Part shown: one piece after another, positions 7,312-15,779 of the stretch
Numbering within the stretch: position 1 is the stretch's first letter
How the letters are laid out: each line of letters begins with the position of its first letter
Assembly (NCBI GenBank): GCA_017516925.1
Contig: JAFXAQ010000033.1
Location: 1 to 64,000, forward strand
DNA: 64,000 nucleotides
Direction: 5' to 3'
From: Oscillospiraceae bacterium
GTDB lineage: Bacteria; Bacillota; Clostridia; Oscillospirales; Oscillospiraceae
Made by a program: the position numbers and the translations under genes
Notes under the pieces: model-generated
The model's input: only the letters and a program-made list of their open reading frames with translations
What the model was told of the DNA's origin: nothing
Databases searched by the model: none

Positions 7312-7617
7312 ATGTCTGTTTTGCATGTGGGAAAATCCAATTTTGACGAAATTGTAATGAAAGCCCAAAACAAAGTGCTTCTGGATTTCTGGGCGCCCTG
7401 GTGTGGACCTTGTCAGATGATTGGTCCTGTGGTGGAGGAAATTGCCCAGGAAAACGAGCATATTACCGTCTGTAAAATCAACGTGGATGAGGAGGTGGAG
7501 CTGGCTGTCCGTTTTGGCGTGTCCTCCATTCCCACCTTGGTGGTGATGGAAAAGGGCGAGAAGACCGGTCAGCTGGTAGGCTACCGCCCAAAGGCGGATA
7601 TCGAGAAATTGCTGTAA
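7312..7617 (+). CDS. trxA: Thioredoxin
   Basis: 101 residues, full length for the family. The active site FWAPWCGPCQ is near residues 25-34. The cis-proline is in the SSIPTLVV segment, and the C-terminal GYRPKADIEKLL helix is typical. It is a cytosolic dithiol carrier that reduces protein disulfides, with electrons from thioredoxin reductase, which is not in this window. The gene has its own promoter and a strong terminator. Confidence 0.95.
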   Translation: MSVLHVGKSNFDEIVMKAQNKVLLDFWAPWCGPCQMIGPVVEEIAQENEHITVCKINVDEEVELAVRFGVSSIPTLVVMEKGEKTGQLVGYRPKADIEKLL

Positions 7618-7632
7618 AAAAGGGATAAGCTG

Positions 7633-7672
7633 CCCTCCCGGTGCGTATGCTGCTACCGGGAGGGATTTTTTT
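7633..7672 (+). terminator. trxA terminator overlapping the TspO ribosome site
   Basis: 10-bp perfect stem (7633-7642 with 7655-7664) followed by seven T that run straight into the TspO ATG at 7673. The 3' arm contains GGGAGGG, the only good ribosome site for TspO. Confidence 0.85.
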
Positions 7673-8134
7673 ATGAAAACGGACTGGAAGAAACTTTTGA
7701 TTTGTTTGGCAATTCCCTTGGCGGTGGGTGGCTTGGCGGCGCTGCTCACCGGCGGGGGAATGGGGGACTATGCAACCTTCAACCAGCCACCCTTATCGCC
7801 TCCGGGATGGCTGTTTCCGGTGGTGTGGAGCGTATTGTATTTGCTTATGGGCTACGCATCCTACCGGGTGCTGATTTCCGGAAAGAACGTACAAAAACCC
7901 CTGAAGCTTTACGGCGCCCAGCTGGCAGTTAATTTCCTGTGGCCTTTGGTTTTCTTTGGGCTACAGTGGTACTGGGCAGCGTTTTTTGTGTTGGTTGGGT
8001 TGTGGGTGCTGATATTTTTGACCTGGCGGGAATTTTCCAAGGTGGATGAAACTGCCGGGAATTTGCTGCTGCCATATCTGCTTTGGGTCACCTTTGCCGG
8101 ATACCTGAATTTTGGGGTTGCCTTATTAAATTAG
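7673..8134 (+). CDS. TspO/MBR family membrane protein
   Basis: 153 residues, five membrane helices, the standard TspO size. Signature residues include the PPLSPPGWLFPVVWSVLYLLMGYASY block in loop 1/helix 2 (for example FPVVWSVLYLLMGYA), the WPLVFF segment and the conserved LLPYLLWVTFAGYLN near the end. These proteins bind tetrapyrroles and hydrophobic ligands and are linked to porphyrin handling and stress. The ATG directly abuts the thioredoxin terminator, so translation depends on read-through or on a promoter inside trxA. Confidence 0.92.
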   Translation: MKTDWKKLLICLAIPLAVGGLAALLTGGGMGDYATFNQPPLSPPGWLFPVVWSVLYLLMGYASYRVLISGKNVQKPLKLYGAQLAVNFLWPLVFFGLQWYWAAFFVLVGLWVLIFLTWREFSKVDETAGNLLLPYLLWVTFAGYLNFGVALLN

Positions 8135-8137
8135 GGC

Positions 8138-8166
8138 TTTTCAAATGGGAATATTTATGCTATAGT
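8138..8166 (+). promoter_or_regulatory. Rubrerythrin promoter
   Basis: TTTTCA (8138-8143), 17-base spacer, TATAGT (8161-8166). TTAGGAGG precedes the ATG at 8203. Confidence 0.55.
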
Positions 8167-8202
8167 AGACTTACCATAAATATAGTTTAGGAGGCACACA
8201 CA

Positions 8203-8742
8203 ATGGCAAATAAATATGCAGGCACCCAAACCGAAAAGAACCTGGAAGCCGCCTTTGCAGGCGAATCCCAGGCAAGAAACAAGTATACCTATTTCGCATC
8301 CAAGGCCAAGAAAGAAGGCTTTGAGCAGATTTCCGCACTGTTTTTAAAGACGGCGGAAAATGAAAAGGAGCACGCAAAGCTCTGGTTCAAGGAGCTGAAC
8401 GGCATCGGCGATACCGCCGAGAACCTGCTTCACGCTGCTGAGGGCGAAAACTACGAGTGGACCGATATGTATGATGGTTTTGCCAAGACTGCTGAGGAAG
8501 AGGGCTTTCCGGAGTTGGCTGCAAAGTTCCGTATGGTTGCTGCTATTGAGAAGCACCACGAGGAGCGCTACCGCAAGCTGCTGCAGAATGTGCAGACGAT
8601 GGAAGTGTTCAAGAAGGCCGGCGTGCAGATTTGGGAATGCCGTAACTGCGGTCACCTGGTTGTAGGCACTGAGGCACCCCAGCTGTGCCCCACCTGCGCC
8701 CATCCCCAGAGCTTCTTTGAAATTCACGCAGAAAATTATTGA
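8203..8742 (+). CDS. Rubrerythrin
   Basis: 179 residues. The N-terminal ferritin-like four-helix domain carries the diiron ligands as ExxxxRxxY-type ([11 protein letters not shown]), ENEKEHA and later [10 protein letters not shown] motifs. The C-terminal rubredoxin-like domain has CRNCG and CPTC knuckles for a mononuclear iron. It reduces hydrogen peroxide with electrons from reduced pyridine nucleotide via rubredoxin-type carriers, a main oxidative-stress defence in anaerobes. Single gene with its own promoter and a 12-bp-stem terminator. Confidence 0.95.
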   Translation: MANKYAGTQTEKNLEAAFAGESQARNKYTYFASKAKKEGFEQISALFLKTAENEKEHAKLWFKELNGIGDTAENLLHAAEGENYEWTDMYDGFAKTAEEEGFPELAAKFRMVAAIEKHHEERYRKLLQNVQTMEVFKKAGVQIWECRNCGHLVVGTEAPQLCPTCAHPQSFFEIHAENY

Positions 8743-8747
8743 TACAA

Positions 8748-8786
8748 ACCCCGGAAGGCTTCTTTATTGCCTTCCGGGGTAATTTT
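8748..8786 (+). terminator. Rubrerythrin terminator
   Basis: 12-bp perfect stem (8748-8759 with 8769-8780) followed by AATTTTT. It lies between convergent genes and may serve both. Confidence 0.88.
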
Positions 8787-8796
8787 TCAGTTTGTT

Positions 8797-10209
8797 TTAT
8801 TGTATGGCTTTGTCGACCTTGAGGTTGGGGAAATACTTGCAGAATTCCTCAATTTCCTTCCGGTAGTCGCCTTCCATTTCCACAAAGTGGTGGATATAAG
8901 GTCCGTCAATCAGCCGGTCCTCAACTGCCTGCAGGTCGTCAAATTCACCCCAGATATAGGTGCCGTGGGTCTGGGGACCCGGAGTGGTCTTGCACAGCAG
9001 GGGCAAAATCATATATTCCCCGCTTTCCTGGTCCAGCCGTGCTACGGTGTAGGTGCCGTCCTTGCCACGGAACCAGGAGCGCTGATTAACCAGTCTTGCG
9101 GTACTGTCGATGCCGCTTTCTGCCTTCTGGGACAGAGGGAAGGGACCGCAGTGCCACAGCAACTCGGCGTTTTTGTTTTCCGGGTGCCGGACGGTAAACT
9201 CACCGAACAGGGGCTTTCCCTCGCCTAAGGTGGCGGACTTCAGCAGTACCATCGTCATGGCGCAGTGCATATCGCTTTCGCAGGAAATCATATAGCCCAT
9301 ATCGTTGAGGATGCCATAGACAGTGCAGGGTGCCAGACCGTCAAACATCACGGGGGTTGCGGTCCAGCATTCAGCCACAATCACATCCAGACGGAATTCT
9401 TCAAACAGCCGCTTGTACATCACAACCATGGTTGCCATACCCCGGACATACTTGGGGGTCAGGTCATCCATCTGGTAATTTTTGCGGATATATTCTTCAA
9501 TCTCGTCGATTTCCGCAGCGCATTCCTCAGCGGCGGTTTTCATCCGGTTTTCAATAATGGCAAAGTTCAGCGCCACAATCCGGGTGCCGAATTTCTCCAT
9601 CAGCTCGCCTTCGTTCCAGATAACAGAGTAGAAGGGTGTGGGACGTGCGCCCACCTGACCGATGCGCAGACCGGTAAAATTCTTGACCATACAGGCAACC
9701 CGGACGAAACGGTCAAAGCCTTCGGCAAATTCCTCGCTCTCCACACGGCAGCAGGGCAGGTGAGAGAAGGGAATGTGGTACCGCTGCATCTGCCGGGATA
9801 CACCGAAAAGACCGCACTGAGAATCCGTGGGGCGCATACCGTCCACATAGTACTCATCATCCAAAGGCGCCCAAAGCAGCACCGGCTTACCCAAAGCCTT
9901 GGCAATATCTGCGGCGGCTTCTTCGTTACCGAAATTGCAGTTGATAATCATTACAGCGTCAACCTTTTCCTTTTGGAAACGCTCTACTACCTGGGCTGCG
10001 GTATCATCGTCAAACACCAGGTCTGCAATGCCGATACCCTTGTTGTCCACAAAGGTGACCTTATCGCTGGTGAAATGCTCCTGGATGTACTGGGTAAAGC
10101 GCTTGCCTCTTTGCTCTGCAGAGTACCAGGTAAGAAAGGTGCCACGGGGACGGTCCGTAGTATTTCGCCGCATGGCAACCATGCCGATTTTTACGGAATA
10201 ATCCAACAT
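8797..10209 (-). CDS. L-fucose/L-arabinose isomerase family protein
   Basis: 470 residues from ATG 10209, which has GGAGGA upstream; the longer in-frame extension lacks one. The sequence has the FucI/AraA layout: an N-terminal Rossmann-like half (VDAVMIINCNFGNEEAAADIA), a middle domain with CWTATP and CESDMHCAMTMVLLKSA, and a C-terminal barrel with AELLWHCGPFP. Family members interconvert aldoses and ketoses or act on sugar alcohols at a Mn site; Glu, Asp and His candidates are present in CESDMH and LWHCG. No kinase or aldolase is adjacent, so the substrate is open. The gene is transcribed alone and diverges from the ceramidase-like gene. Confidence 0.8.
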   Translation of the reverse strand: MLDYSVKIGMVAMRRNTTDRPRGTFLTWYSAEQRGKRFTQYIQEHFTSDKVTFVDNKGIGIADLVFDDDTAAQVVERFQKEKVDAVMIINCNFGNEEAAADIAKALGKPVLLWAPLDDEYYVDGMRPTDSQCGLFGVSRQMQRYHIPFSHLPCCRVESEEFAEGFDRFVRVACMVKNFTGLRIGQVGARPTPFYSVIWNEGELMEKFGTRIVALNFAIIENRMKTAAEECAAEIDEIEEYIRKNYQMDDLTPKYVRGMATMVVMYKRLFEEFRLDVIVAECWTATPVMFDGLAPCTVYGILNDMGYMISCESDMHCAMTMVLLKSATLGEGKPLFGEFTVRHPENKNAELLWHCGPFPLSQKAESGIDSTARLVNQRSWFRGKDGTYTVARLDQESGEYMILPLLCKTTPGPQTHGTYIWGEFDDLQAVEDRLIDGPYIHHFVEMEGDYRKEIEEFCKYFPNLKVDKAIQ

Positions 10210-10410
10210 ATAGAATCCTCCATTTTTATATATTCCAACAGCATAATAACATAAAAACATATCGCAGGAAATGAGAATAACAGCACTGTTTTTGTAAATT
10301 TCGCTACTGATGCACCTGCGGACGGCTCAAAATCAATGTTGTTAATTTTGTACAATATCGAATGGGGTTTATCCGGAACAGACAGCCGGAGAATTGGTGA
10401 AAATGCTGAA

Positions 10411-10453
10411 AAGGAAAAAAGCGCTTTTCCTAAAGAGTAAAACGTGCTATAAT
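10411..10453 (+). promoter_or_regulatory. Promoter with inverted repeat before the ceramidase-like gene
   Basis: AGGAAAA and TTTTCCT (10411-10431) form an inverted repeat that overlaps a weak -35 (TTTTCC, 10425-10430). After a 17-base spacer comes a perfect TATAAT (10448-10453). The repeat could be an operator. Confidence 0.45.
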
Positions 10454-10485
10454 GGCTTTAAATGTGACAACAGGAGGAAGTAAAT

Positions 10486-11874
10486 ATGAAAAAAGTTTTG
10501 ACCTTGCTTTTGGCGCTGGCAATGATGCTGTGCCTGGTTGCCTGTACCGGCTCCGGCGCAGAGGAAACGAAGCCCAGCGCAAATACCGGTCTGCAGGTAG
10601 GCTATGCCAAAATCAACGTTACCCCCAGCTATTCCGTAGGTTTGAGTGGTTACTCTGATGCGGAGAGCCGCTTGTCCGAGGGCTTTGTCACCTACATATA
10701 TGCCACCTGCCTTGCCTTCACAGAGGGAGAGGAAACCATCCTTCTGTACACTGTGGACAGTATTGCTATGGAACGTGATAATGCTGAGAAGTTTCGAAAA
10801 CTCATCACAGAGGCTACCGGCATCCCCGGCGACAAGATTTTCTTTGGTGCTACCCACGCACACAGCTGTCCTTTAAAAAGCGGACAGTACCTGCAGGATT
10901 TGGGCAACTGGGTTGTAGAGGGCGCACAGAAAGCGCTGGCAGATCGGGCGCCTGCGAAAATGTTTGCCGGTACCCACGAACTGGAGGGCATGAATTTCGT
11001 CCGCCATTATGAGATGGTTGACGGCACCTATGCCGGTTCCAACTTTGGTGATTTCAGTAAAGCCATTGTGGGCTACGCCACGGAATCTGATCCCCAGATG
11101 GTGCTGGTTAAGTTTGATTATGAGGATGAGAGCAAAAAGGATGTGCTGATGGTTAACTGGCAGGCGCACCCGGACAGTGGCTCGGAACTTGGCCGTAATC
11201 AGATTGCTGCCAGCTGGGTTGGACCTTTGCGTGACGAGCTGGAAAAGCTGTCCGGCATGCAGGTGGCGTATTTTACCGGTGCCTCCGGAAATCAGAACAA
11301 GGACAGCAGAATTGCAGCGGATACTAACAACCTGAACTGGAAAGCCTACGGAGAGAAGATGGGGCAGCTGACAAATGATGCCCTGTCCTGTCTGCAGCCT
11401 GTACCCGGCGCCGGGATTAAGACCACCCGGCAAATGTTTGCAGCGGAGATTGACCATAGCTGGGACCATATGCTGCCCCAGGCCAAGGAGGTCTACAACC
11501 TGTGGAAGTCACTGGATAAGAGCACGGCGGACGCTTTGGGTAAGACCTACGGCTTTACCTCCTCTTATCAGGCAAGAGCAATTATAACCCGCGCCAATAT
11601 GGGTGCCACCACGGAGCTGGAGATTAACGCCTTCTCCATTGGCGGTATCGGCTTTACCACCGGTACCTATGAGATGTTCTCGGACCACGGTCTGTACGTC
11701 AAGGAGAATTCTCCCTTTGATGTTACCTTTATCATTACCGGTAACTCTGGCTACATTCCCACACCGGAGGCCTTCGAGTACCGTTCCTATGAGGCGGATA
11801 CCGGCTATTTTGCACCTACCACCGGTCAAAAACTGGCAGAGGCATATGTGGAGATGCTCAAGCAGGTCCAGTAA
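10486..11874 (+). CDS. Neutral/alkaline ceramidase-like lipoprotein
   Basis: 462 residues. Lipoprotein signal peptide: KK followed by a hydrophobic core and lipobox LVAC, with Cys 20 as the lipidation site. The mature part matches the neutral ceramidase N-terminal fold: GYAKINVTPS at the start, TVDSIAMERD, the metal-binding ATHAHSCP segment, WQAHPDSGSE, and a GNSGYIPTPEAFEYRSYE region near the C-terminus. Characterised members hydrolyse the amide of ceramides outside the cell with Zn; many gut bacterial homologues have unknown substrates. The C-terminal Ig-like ceramidase domain appears short or missing. Probably anchored on the outer face of the membrane. Confidence 0.82.
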   Translation: MKKVLTLLLALAMMLCLVACTGSGAEETKPSANTGLQVGYAKINVTPSYSVGLSGYSDAESRLSEGFVTYIYATCLAFTEGEETILLYTVDSIAMERDNAEKFRKLITEATGIPGDKIFFGATHAHSCPLKSGQYLQDLGNWVVEGAQKALADRAPAKMFAGTHELEGMNFVRHYEMVDGTYAGSNFGDFSKAIVGYATESDPQMVLVKFDYEDESKKDVLMVNWQAHPDSGSELGRNQIAASWVGPLRDELEKLSGMQVAYFTGASGNQNKDSRIAADTNNLNWKAYGEKMGQLTNDALSCLQPVPGAGIKTTRQMFAAEIDHSWDHMLPQAKEVYNLWKSLDKSTADALGKTYGFTSSYQARAIITRANMGATTELEINAFSIGGIGFTTGTYEMFSDHGLYVKENSPFDVTFIITGNSGYIPTPEAFEYRSYEADTGYFAPTTGQKLAEAYVEMLKQVQ

Positions 11875-11909
11875 AAACACTGCGCATAGGCATTGCGAAA
11901 TAATTTTGG

Positions 11910-11938
11910 TTGACTTTTGCGGCAAACACGTGTACAAT
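11910..11938 (+). promoter_or_regulatory. glpP operon promoter
   Basis: TTGACT (11910-11915), 17-base spacer, TACAAT (11933-11938). The transcript then enters a leader with an intrinsic terminator. Confidence 0.75.
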
Positions 11939-11949
11939 ACTAACAGAGA

Positions 11950-12011
11950 TTTGGAGAAACGAAAAGCCTGTGGGCGCAGTAGCGCCCACAGCTTCCTCGT
12001 TTCTTTTTTTT
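11950..12011 (+). promoter_or_regulatory. Leader terminator before glpP (probable GlpP target)
   Basis: TTTGGAGAA (11950-11958) overlaps the base of a composite hairpin: GAAACGA (11956-11962) pairs with TCGTTTC (11997-12003), and an inner 10-bp stem is 68-77 with 82-91 of the 11900 block. Eight T follow. The terminator sits upstream of the glpP start, as expected for antitermination control. Confidence 0.7.
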
Positions 12012-12026
12012 ATGGAGGAAGTGCCC

Positions 12027-12581
12027 ATGTCAGAAATTATTGCCTGTCTTGAGGAAAATCCGGTGATTGCCGCAATCAGCGACGATAAGTGGCAAAAAGC
12101 GCTGGAAAGTCCTGTGCAGGTTATTTTCTATATGTCTGCTGATTTGCTCACCATTGAAGAAAAAGTGAAGCAGGCTCACAGAGCCGGTAAGTACATCATG
12201 GTGCATTTGGACCTTGCCTCCGGAATTGGAAAGGACCGGACCGGAATCCGGTATCTTGCCAAGTGTGGCGCTGACGGTGTGATTTCCACAAAGGGACAGC
12301 TGATCCGCTTTGCCAAGGAACAGGGGCTGTTTACTGTCCAACGCTTCTTTGCGGTGGATTCCAGTGGCGCCGAGAGCATTGGTGAAATGCTGCGTAACAC
12401 AAATCCTCATCTGATGGAGCTTATGCCCGGGGTTGTGACCAAGGTGATTAAACGCTATGCAGACAGCGGTATGCCGGTGATTGCCGGAGGCTTGATACAG
12501 ACCAAATCCGAAGTAACCGATGCTTTGAGCGCCGGTGCCACAGCGGTTTCCACAGGAAAGCCGGAGCTTTGGTATCTATAA
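12027..12581 (+). CDS. glpP: Glycerol-3-phosphate-responsive antiterminator GlpP
   Basis: 184 residues from ATG 12027, which is 8 bases after GGAGG. GlpP family pattern: MSEIIACLEENPVIAAI start, HLDLASGIGKDRTGI, GADGVISTKGQLI, VQRFFAVDSSG and the end block PVIAGGLIQTKSEVTDALSAGATAVSTGKPELW, a barrel fold. In Bacillus GlpP with bound glycerol-3-phosphate prevents termination in leaders of glycerol genes. Here a terminator leader lies before glpP itself and a second one before the downstream oxidoreductase gene, so both are likely targets. Confidence 0.93.
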   Translation: MSEIIACLEENPVIAAISDDKWQKALESPVQVIFYMSADLLTIEEKVKQAHRAGKYIMVHLDLASGIGKDRTGIRYLAKCGADGVISTKGQLIRFAKEQGLFTVQRFFAVDSSGAESIGEMLRNTNPHLMELMPGVVTKVIKRYADSGMPVIAGGLIQTKSEVTDALSAGATAVSTGKPELWYL

Positions 12582-12604
12582 ATATAGAAAATTCCGTTGA
12601 GTAT

Positions 12605-12663
12605 TTTGGAGAATGGAAGAGAACTGACGCAAAAAGCGCCTGTTCTTTTCCATTTTCTTTTTT
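12605..12663 (+). promoter_or_regulatory. Second leader terminator, between glpP and the oxidoreductase genes
   Basis: TTTGGAGAA (12605-12613) again overlaps the foot of a long hairpin: 12611-12624 pairs with 12642-12657 using G-U pairs, with an inner CGC/GCG pair, followed by six T. The shared nonamer and position match the leader before glpP. Confidence 0.68.
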
Positions 12664-12678
12664 AACCTGGGAGGAAAA

Positions 12679-14124
12679 ATGATGATTTACGATGTAGCAA
12701 TTGTTGGTGCCGGTGTGATTGGCGGTATGCTGGCAAGAGAATTAAGTCGGTATGACCTGAAAATCTGCCTGTTGGAAAAGGAAAATGATGTTGCTATGGG
12801 CGCCAGCAAGGCAAATTCCGGCATCATCCACGGCGGCTATGACCCGGTTCCGGGTACACGGAAGGCAAAGCTGAACACGGAGGGTGTGGAGCTGCTTTTT
12901 GCGGTGGCGCAGGCGTTGTCGGTTCCCTGTAAGCGCAACGGCTCTATGGTCTGCGCCTTTTCAAAGGAAGAGGAGAGCGTTTTGGAGGCGTTGCATCAGC
13001 AGGGGAAGGAAAACAACATTCCGGGATTGGCGGTTTTGTCCGGTGACGATGCAAGGAAGCTGGAGCCGAACCTGTCGCAGGCGGTCACAAAGGTGCTCCA
13101 CGTACCCAATGCAGGTATCATAAGCCCCTATGAGCTGACCGTTGCGGCGGTTGGCAACGCTATGGATAACGGCGTAGTGCTCAAACGCAATTTTCCGGTC
13201 AGTGCTATCTGTCGGAAGGATGCTGCCTTTGCCGTCACCGCTACAAGCGGCGAGACGGTAAGGGCAAAGTATCTGGTAAACTGCGCAGGCGGATATGCGG
13301 ATAAGGTTGCGCAGCTTGCCGGGGATGACTTTTTCACCATTATCCCCCGGGCGGGGGAGTATATGCTGCTGGATAAGGCAGAGGGGCGCCGGGTGGGTCA
13401 TACCCTGTTCCAATGCCCCACAGAGGAGGGAAAGGGTATTCTGGTTTCACCGACGGTCCACGGCAATCTGCTGGTGGGTCCTACGGCTACCAAAACAGAA
13501 ACACCGGACAGTAAGGATACCACCCGGGAAGGGCTTGCCCAGGTGGAACAGCTGGCGGCAAAAAGTGTGCCGTCCGTAAACTTCCGTCAGGTTATCACCT
13601 CCTTTACAGGCATACGTGCCTCGGAAAAAAGCGGCGATTTTATCCTCAAAGCCTCAGAGAAAGTACCCGGACTGGTTCATGCTGCTGCCATTGATTCCCC
13701 GGGACTGACTTGCTGTGTATCCATTGCAAGATACCTGACAGCGCTTTTGGGGGAACAGGGGCTGAGCCTGGAGGCAAAGGAAAGCTGGAACGGCACCCGG
13801 GAAGACCCCTGCGCCTTCCAAAAGCTGACCGACGAAGAGAAAGACGCCTATATCAAGCGCAACCCTGCCTATGGCAAGATTGTCTGCCGCTGCGAAACCG
13901 TCAGTGAGGGGGAGATTTTGCAGGCAATCCGCACCAACCCCGGTGCCCGGGATATAGACAGTGTCAAGCGCCGCACAAGAAGCGGTATGGGGCGGTGTCA
14001 GGGTGGCTTCTGCGGTCCTTACGTGATGGCGCTCATCAGCCGTGAGCTGGGGATTCCTATGGAGCAAGTGACGAAAAACGGTGGCAAGTCCTATATGCTG
14101 CAAGGGAGGGTCGGCGAAGTATGA
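12679..14124 (+). CDS. FAD-dependent glycerol-3-phosphate dehydrogenase-like protein with [2Fe-2S] domain
   Basis: 481 residues; ATG 12679 or 12682 fits the GAGG upstream. The N-terminal FAD fold has VGAGVIGG (about 9-16), then GASKANSGIIHGGYDP, as in GlpA/LhgO-type DAO-fold oxidoreductases. Residues about 395-450 form a BFD-like [2Fe-2S] domain with CRCETVSEGEI and CQGGFC cysteine pairs. It should oxidise sn-glycerol-3-phosphate (or a similar 2-hydroxy acid) and pass electrons to the partner flavoprotein. The stop overlaps the next start by four bases. It is downstream of GlpP and its leader terminator, which supports a glycerol-3-phosphate role. Confidence 0.88.
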   Translation: MMIYDVAIVGAGVIGGMLARELSRYDLKICLLEKENDVAMGASKANSGIIHGGYDPVPGTRKAKLNTEGVELLFAVAQALSVPCKRNGSMVCAFSKEEESVLEALHQQGKENNIPGLAVLSGDDARKLEPNLSQAVTKVLHVPNAGIISPYELTVAAVGNAMDNGVVLKRNFPVSAICRKDAAFAVTATSGETVRAKYLVNCAGGYADKVAQLAGDDFFTIIPRAGEYMLLDKAEGRRVGHTLFQCPTEEGKGILVSPTVHGNLLVGPTATKTETPDSKDTTREGLAQVEQLAAKSVPSVNFRQVITSFTGIRASEKSGDFILKASEKVPGLVHAAAIDSPGLTCCVSIARYLTALLGEQGLSLEAKESWNGTREDPCAFQKLTDEEKDAYIKRNPAYGKIVCRCETVSEGEILQAIRTNPGARDIDSVKRRTRSGMGRCQGGFCGPYVMALISRELGIPMEQVTKNGGKSYMLQGRVGEV

Positions 14125-15368
14125 AAAAGCACGATATAGTTGTGATAGGCGGCGGTCCTGCCGGTATGGCGGCGGCTGTGGCGGCTTATGACGCGGGCTG
14201 CACCGATGTGGTGATTTTGGACCGGGAGCCGCAGCTGGGCGGTATCTTGCTGCAGTGCATTCATAACGGCTTTGGTTTGCACAAGCTGGGTCAGGAGCTG
14301 ACCGGTCCTGAGTATGCTGCGGTATATGCCCATAAGGTAGCGCAACGGAATATTCCTGTTTACACGGAAACTACCGTGACCGGTGTATCCCAGGATAGAG
14401 TTGTCACGGCGCAAAACCGTGACGGCATCCTGAAGCTGCAGGCGAAGGCGGTCATTCTGGCAATGGGCTGCCGTGAGCGCAGCCGTGGGGCATTGAACAT
14501 TTGCGGCTCCCGTCCTGCCGGTGTCTACAGCGCCGGTACCGCCCAGAAGCTGGTGAACTGTATGGGCTATCAGGTAGGTAAAAGGGTGGTCATTCTCGGC
14601 TCCGGCGATATTGGGCTGATTATGGCACGGCGAATGAGCCTGGAGGGCGCTAAGGTGGAGGCGGTCTGCGAGGTAATGCCCTATTCCGGTGGACTGACCC
14701 GGAACATTGTCCAGTGTCTGGAGGATTTTAACATTCCCCTTTATTTAAGCACTACCGTGGTGCAGATACACGGAGACAGGCGGCTGGAGGGTGTTACGGT
14801 TGCGCAGGTGGATGAACACCGTCAGCCTATCGGGAAAACCAAGCGGTTCATACCCTGCGATACGCTGCTGCTGTCTGTGGGTCTGATACCGGAAAATGAG
14901 CTGACCCGTACAGCCGGGATACCCATTGACCCCATTACCAACGGCGCACGGGTTGATGAGAACTGCCAGACCCAAATTCCCGGAATTTTTGCCTGTGGCA
15001 ATGTGCTGCAGGTTCACGACCTGGTGGACTATGTTTCGGAGGAGGCAGAATGCGCCGGCTTAGGTGCAGTAAAATTTGTGAAAGGGCAGGCTGCCTGTAA
15101 GGTGGCTATCGCTACCCGGCCCGGTAACGGTGTCCGCTATGTGCTGCCCCAGACCATCCATACGAGGGCTACGGATGTGTCTTTGTTTCTGCGTGTCACC
15201 CAGCCCTTTGGCAAGGTGAAATTTACGGTTACGGACGGCGAGACGGTTCTTGCCACAGCGAAGCGGCTGAAGGCAGCACCCGGTGAAATGGAGAAGCTGA
15301 CAATCAAAAAAGAGCAGCTGCAAACGGCGAAAGGACCCATTACGGTAAGCTTGGAGGAAGTGGAATGA
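14121..15368 (+). CDS. NAD(P)/FAD-dependent oxidoreductase, partner of the GlpA-like protein
   Basis: 415 residues. Two nucleotide-binding motifs: VIGGGPAGMAAA (FAD, about 6-17) and VVILGSGDIGLIMA (NAD(P), about 155-168), with the Cys-rich ILLQCIHNGFGLHKLGQEL and GCRERSRGAL segments seen in sarcosine/hydrogen-cyanide oxidase-like flavoproteins. In clostridia this protein is encoded between the GlpA-like protein and a DUF1667 protein and probably forms a complex carrying electrons from glycerol-3-phosphate. ATGA overlaps link it to both neighbours. Confidence 0.87.
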   Translation: MKKHDIVVIGGGPAGMAAAVAAYDAGCTDVVILDREPQLGGILLQCIHNGFGLHKLGQELTGPEYAAVYAHKVAQRNIPVYTETTVTGVSQDRVVTAQNRDGILKLQAKAVILAMGCRERSRGALNICGSRPAGVYSAGTAQKLVNCMGYQVGKRVVILGSGDIGLIMARRMSLEGAKVEAVCEVMPYSGGLTRNIVQCLEDFNIPLYLSTTVVQIHGDRRLEGVTVAQVDEHRQPIGKTKRFIPCDTLLLSVGLIPENELTRTAGIPIDPITNGARVDENCQTQIPGIFACGNVLQVHDLVDYVSEEAECAGLGAVKFVKGQAACKVAIATRPGNGVRYVLPQTIHTRATDVSLFLRVTQPFGKVKFTVTDGETVLATAKRLKAAPGEMEKLTIKKEQLQTAKGPITVSLEEVE

Positions 15369-15712
15369 AACGGGAACTGACTTGTATTATCTGCCCCAGA
15401 GGCTGTGCCCTGACGGCGGAGGTTGAGGACAAGCAGGTGCGTGTCTCAGGCAATGCCTGTCCCAGAGGCGAGGAATATGCCGTTAGCGAGTGTCTGCATC
15501 CGGTACGGACGGTAACTGCCACCTTGCGGGTTGCTAACCGATGTGATACAATGGTCTCAGTAAAAACGGAAAGACCGGTAAGCAAGGACAAAATGCCGGA
15601 AGTTATGCAGCAGCTGCGGAACACCCAGGTAAATGCGCCACTTTTTGTGGGTGATGTGGTGTTGCAGGAGATTTGCGGCAGCAGAATTATTGTCACCAAG
15701 ACAGTGCTGTAG
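15365..15712 (+). CDS. DUF1667 protein
   Basis: 115 residues. Opens with CIICPRGC and then NACPRGEEYAVSEC, giving four conserved cysteines plus one more, likely a metal or Fe-S site; the rest is a small beta-rich domain. DUF1667 genes are usually third in the glpA-like/flavoprotein/DUF1667 operon, as here with an ATGA overlap, so it is probably a small subunit of that oxidoreductase complex. The biochemical role has not been shown as far as I know. Confidence 0.87.
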   Translation: MKRELTCIICPRGCALTAEVEDKQVRVSGNACPRGEEYAVSECLHPVRTVTATLRVANRCDTMVSVKTERPVSKDKMPEVMQQLRNTQVNAPLFVGDVVLQEICGSRIIVTKTVL

Positions 15713-15779
15713 CAGCGGAAGCTTCTGGAATGCAATATGGAAAACTTTTAACGATACTGAAACAGTGAGGAAAAAGACT

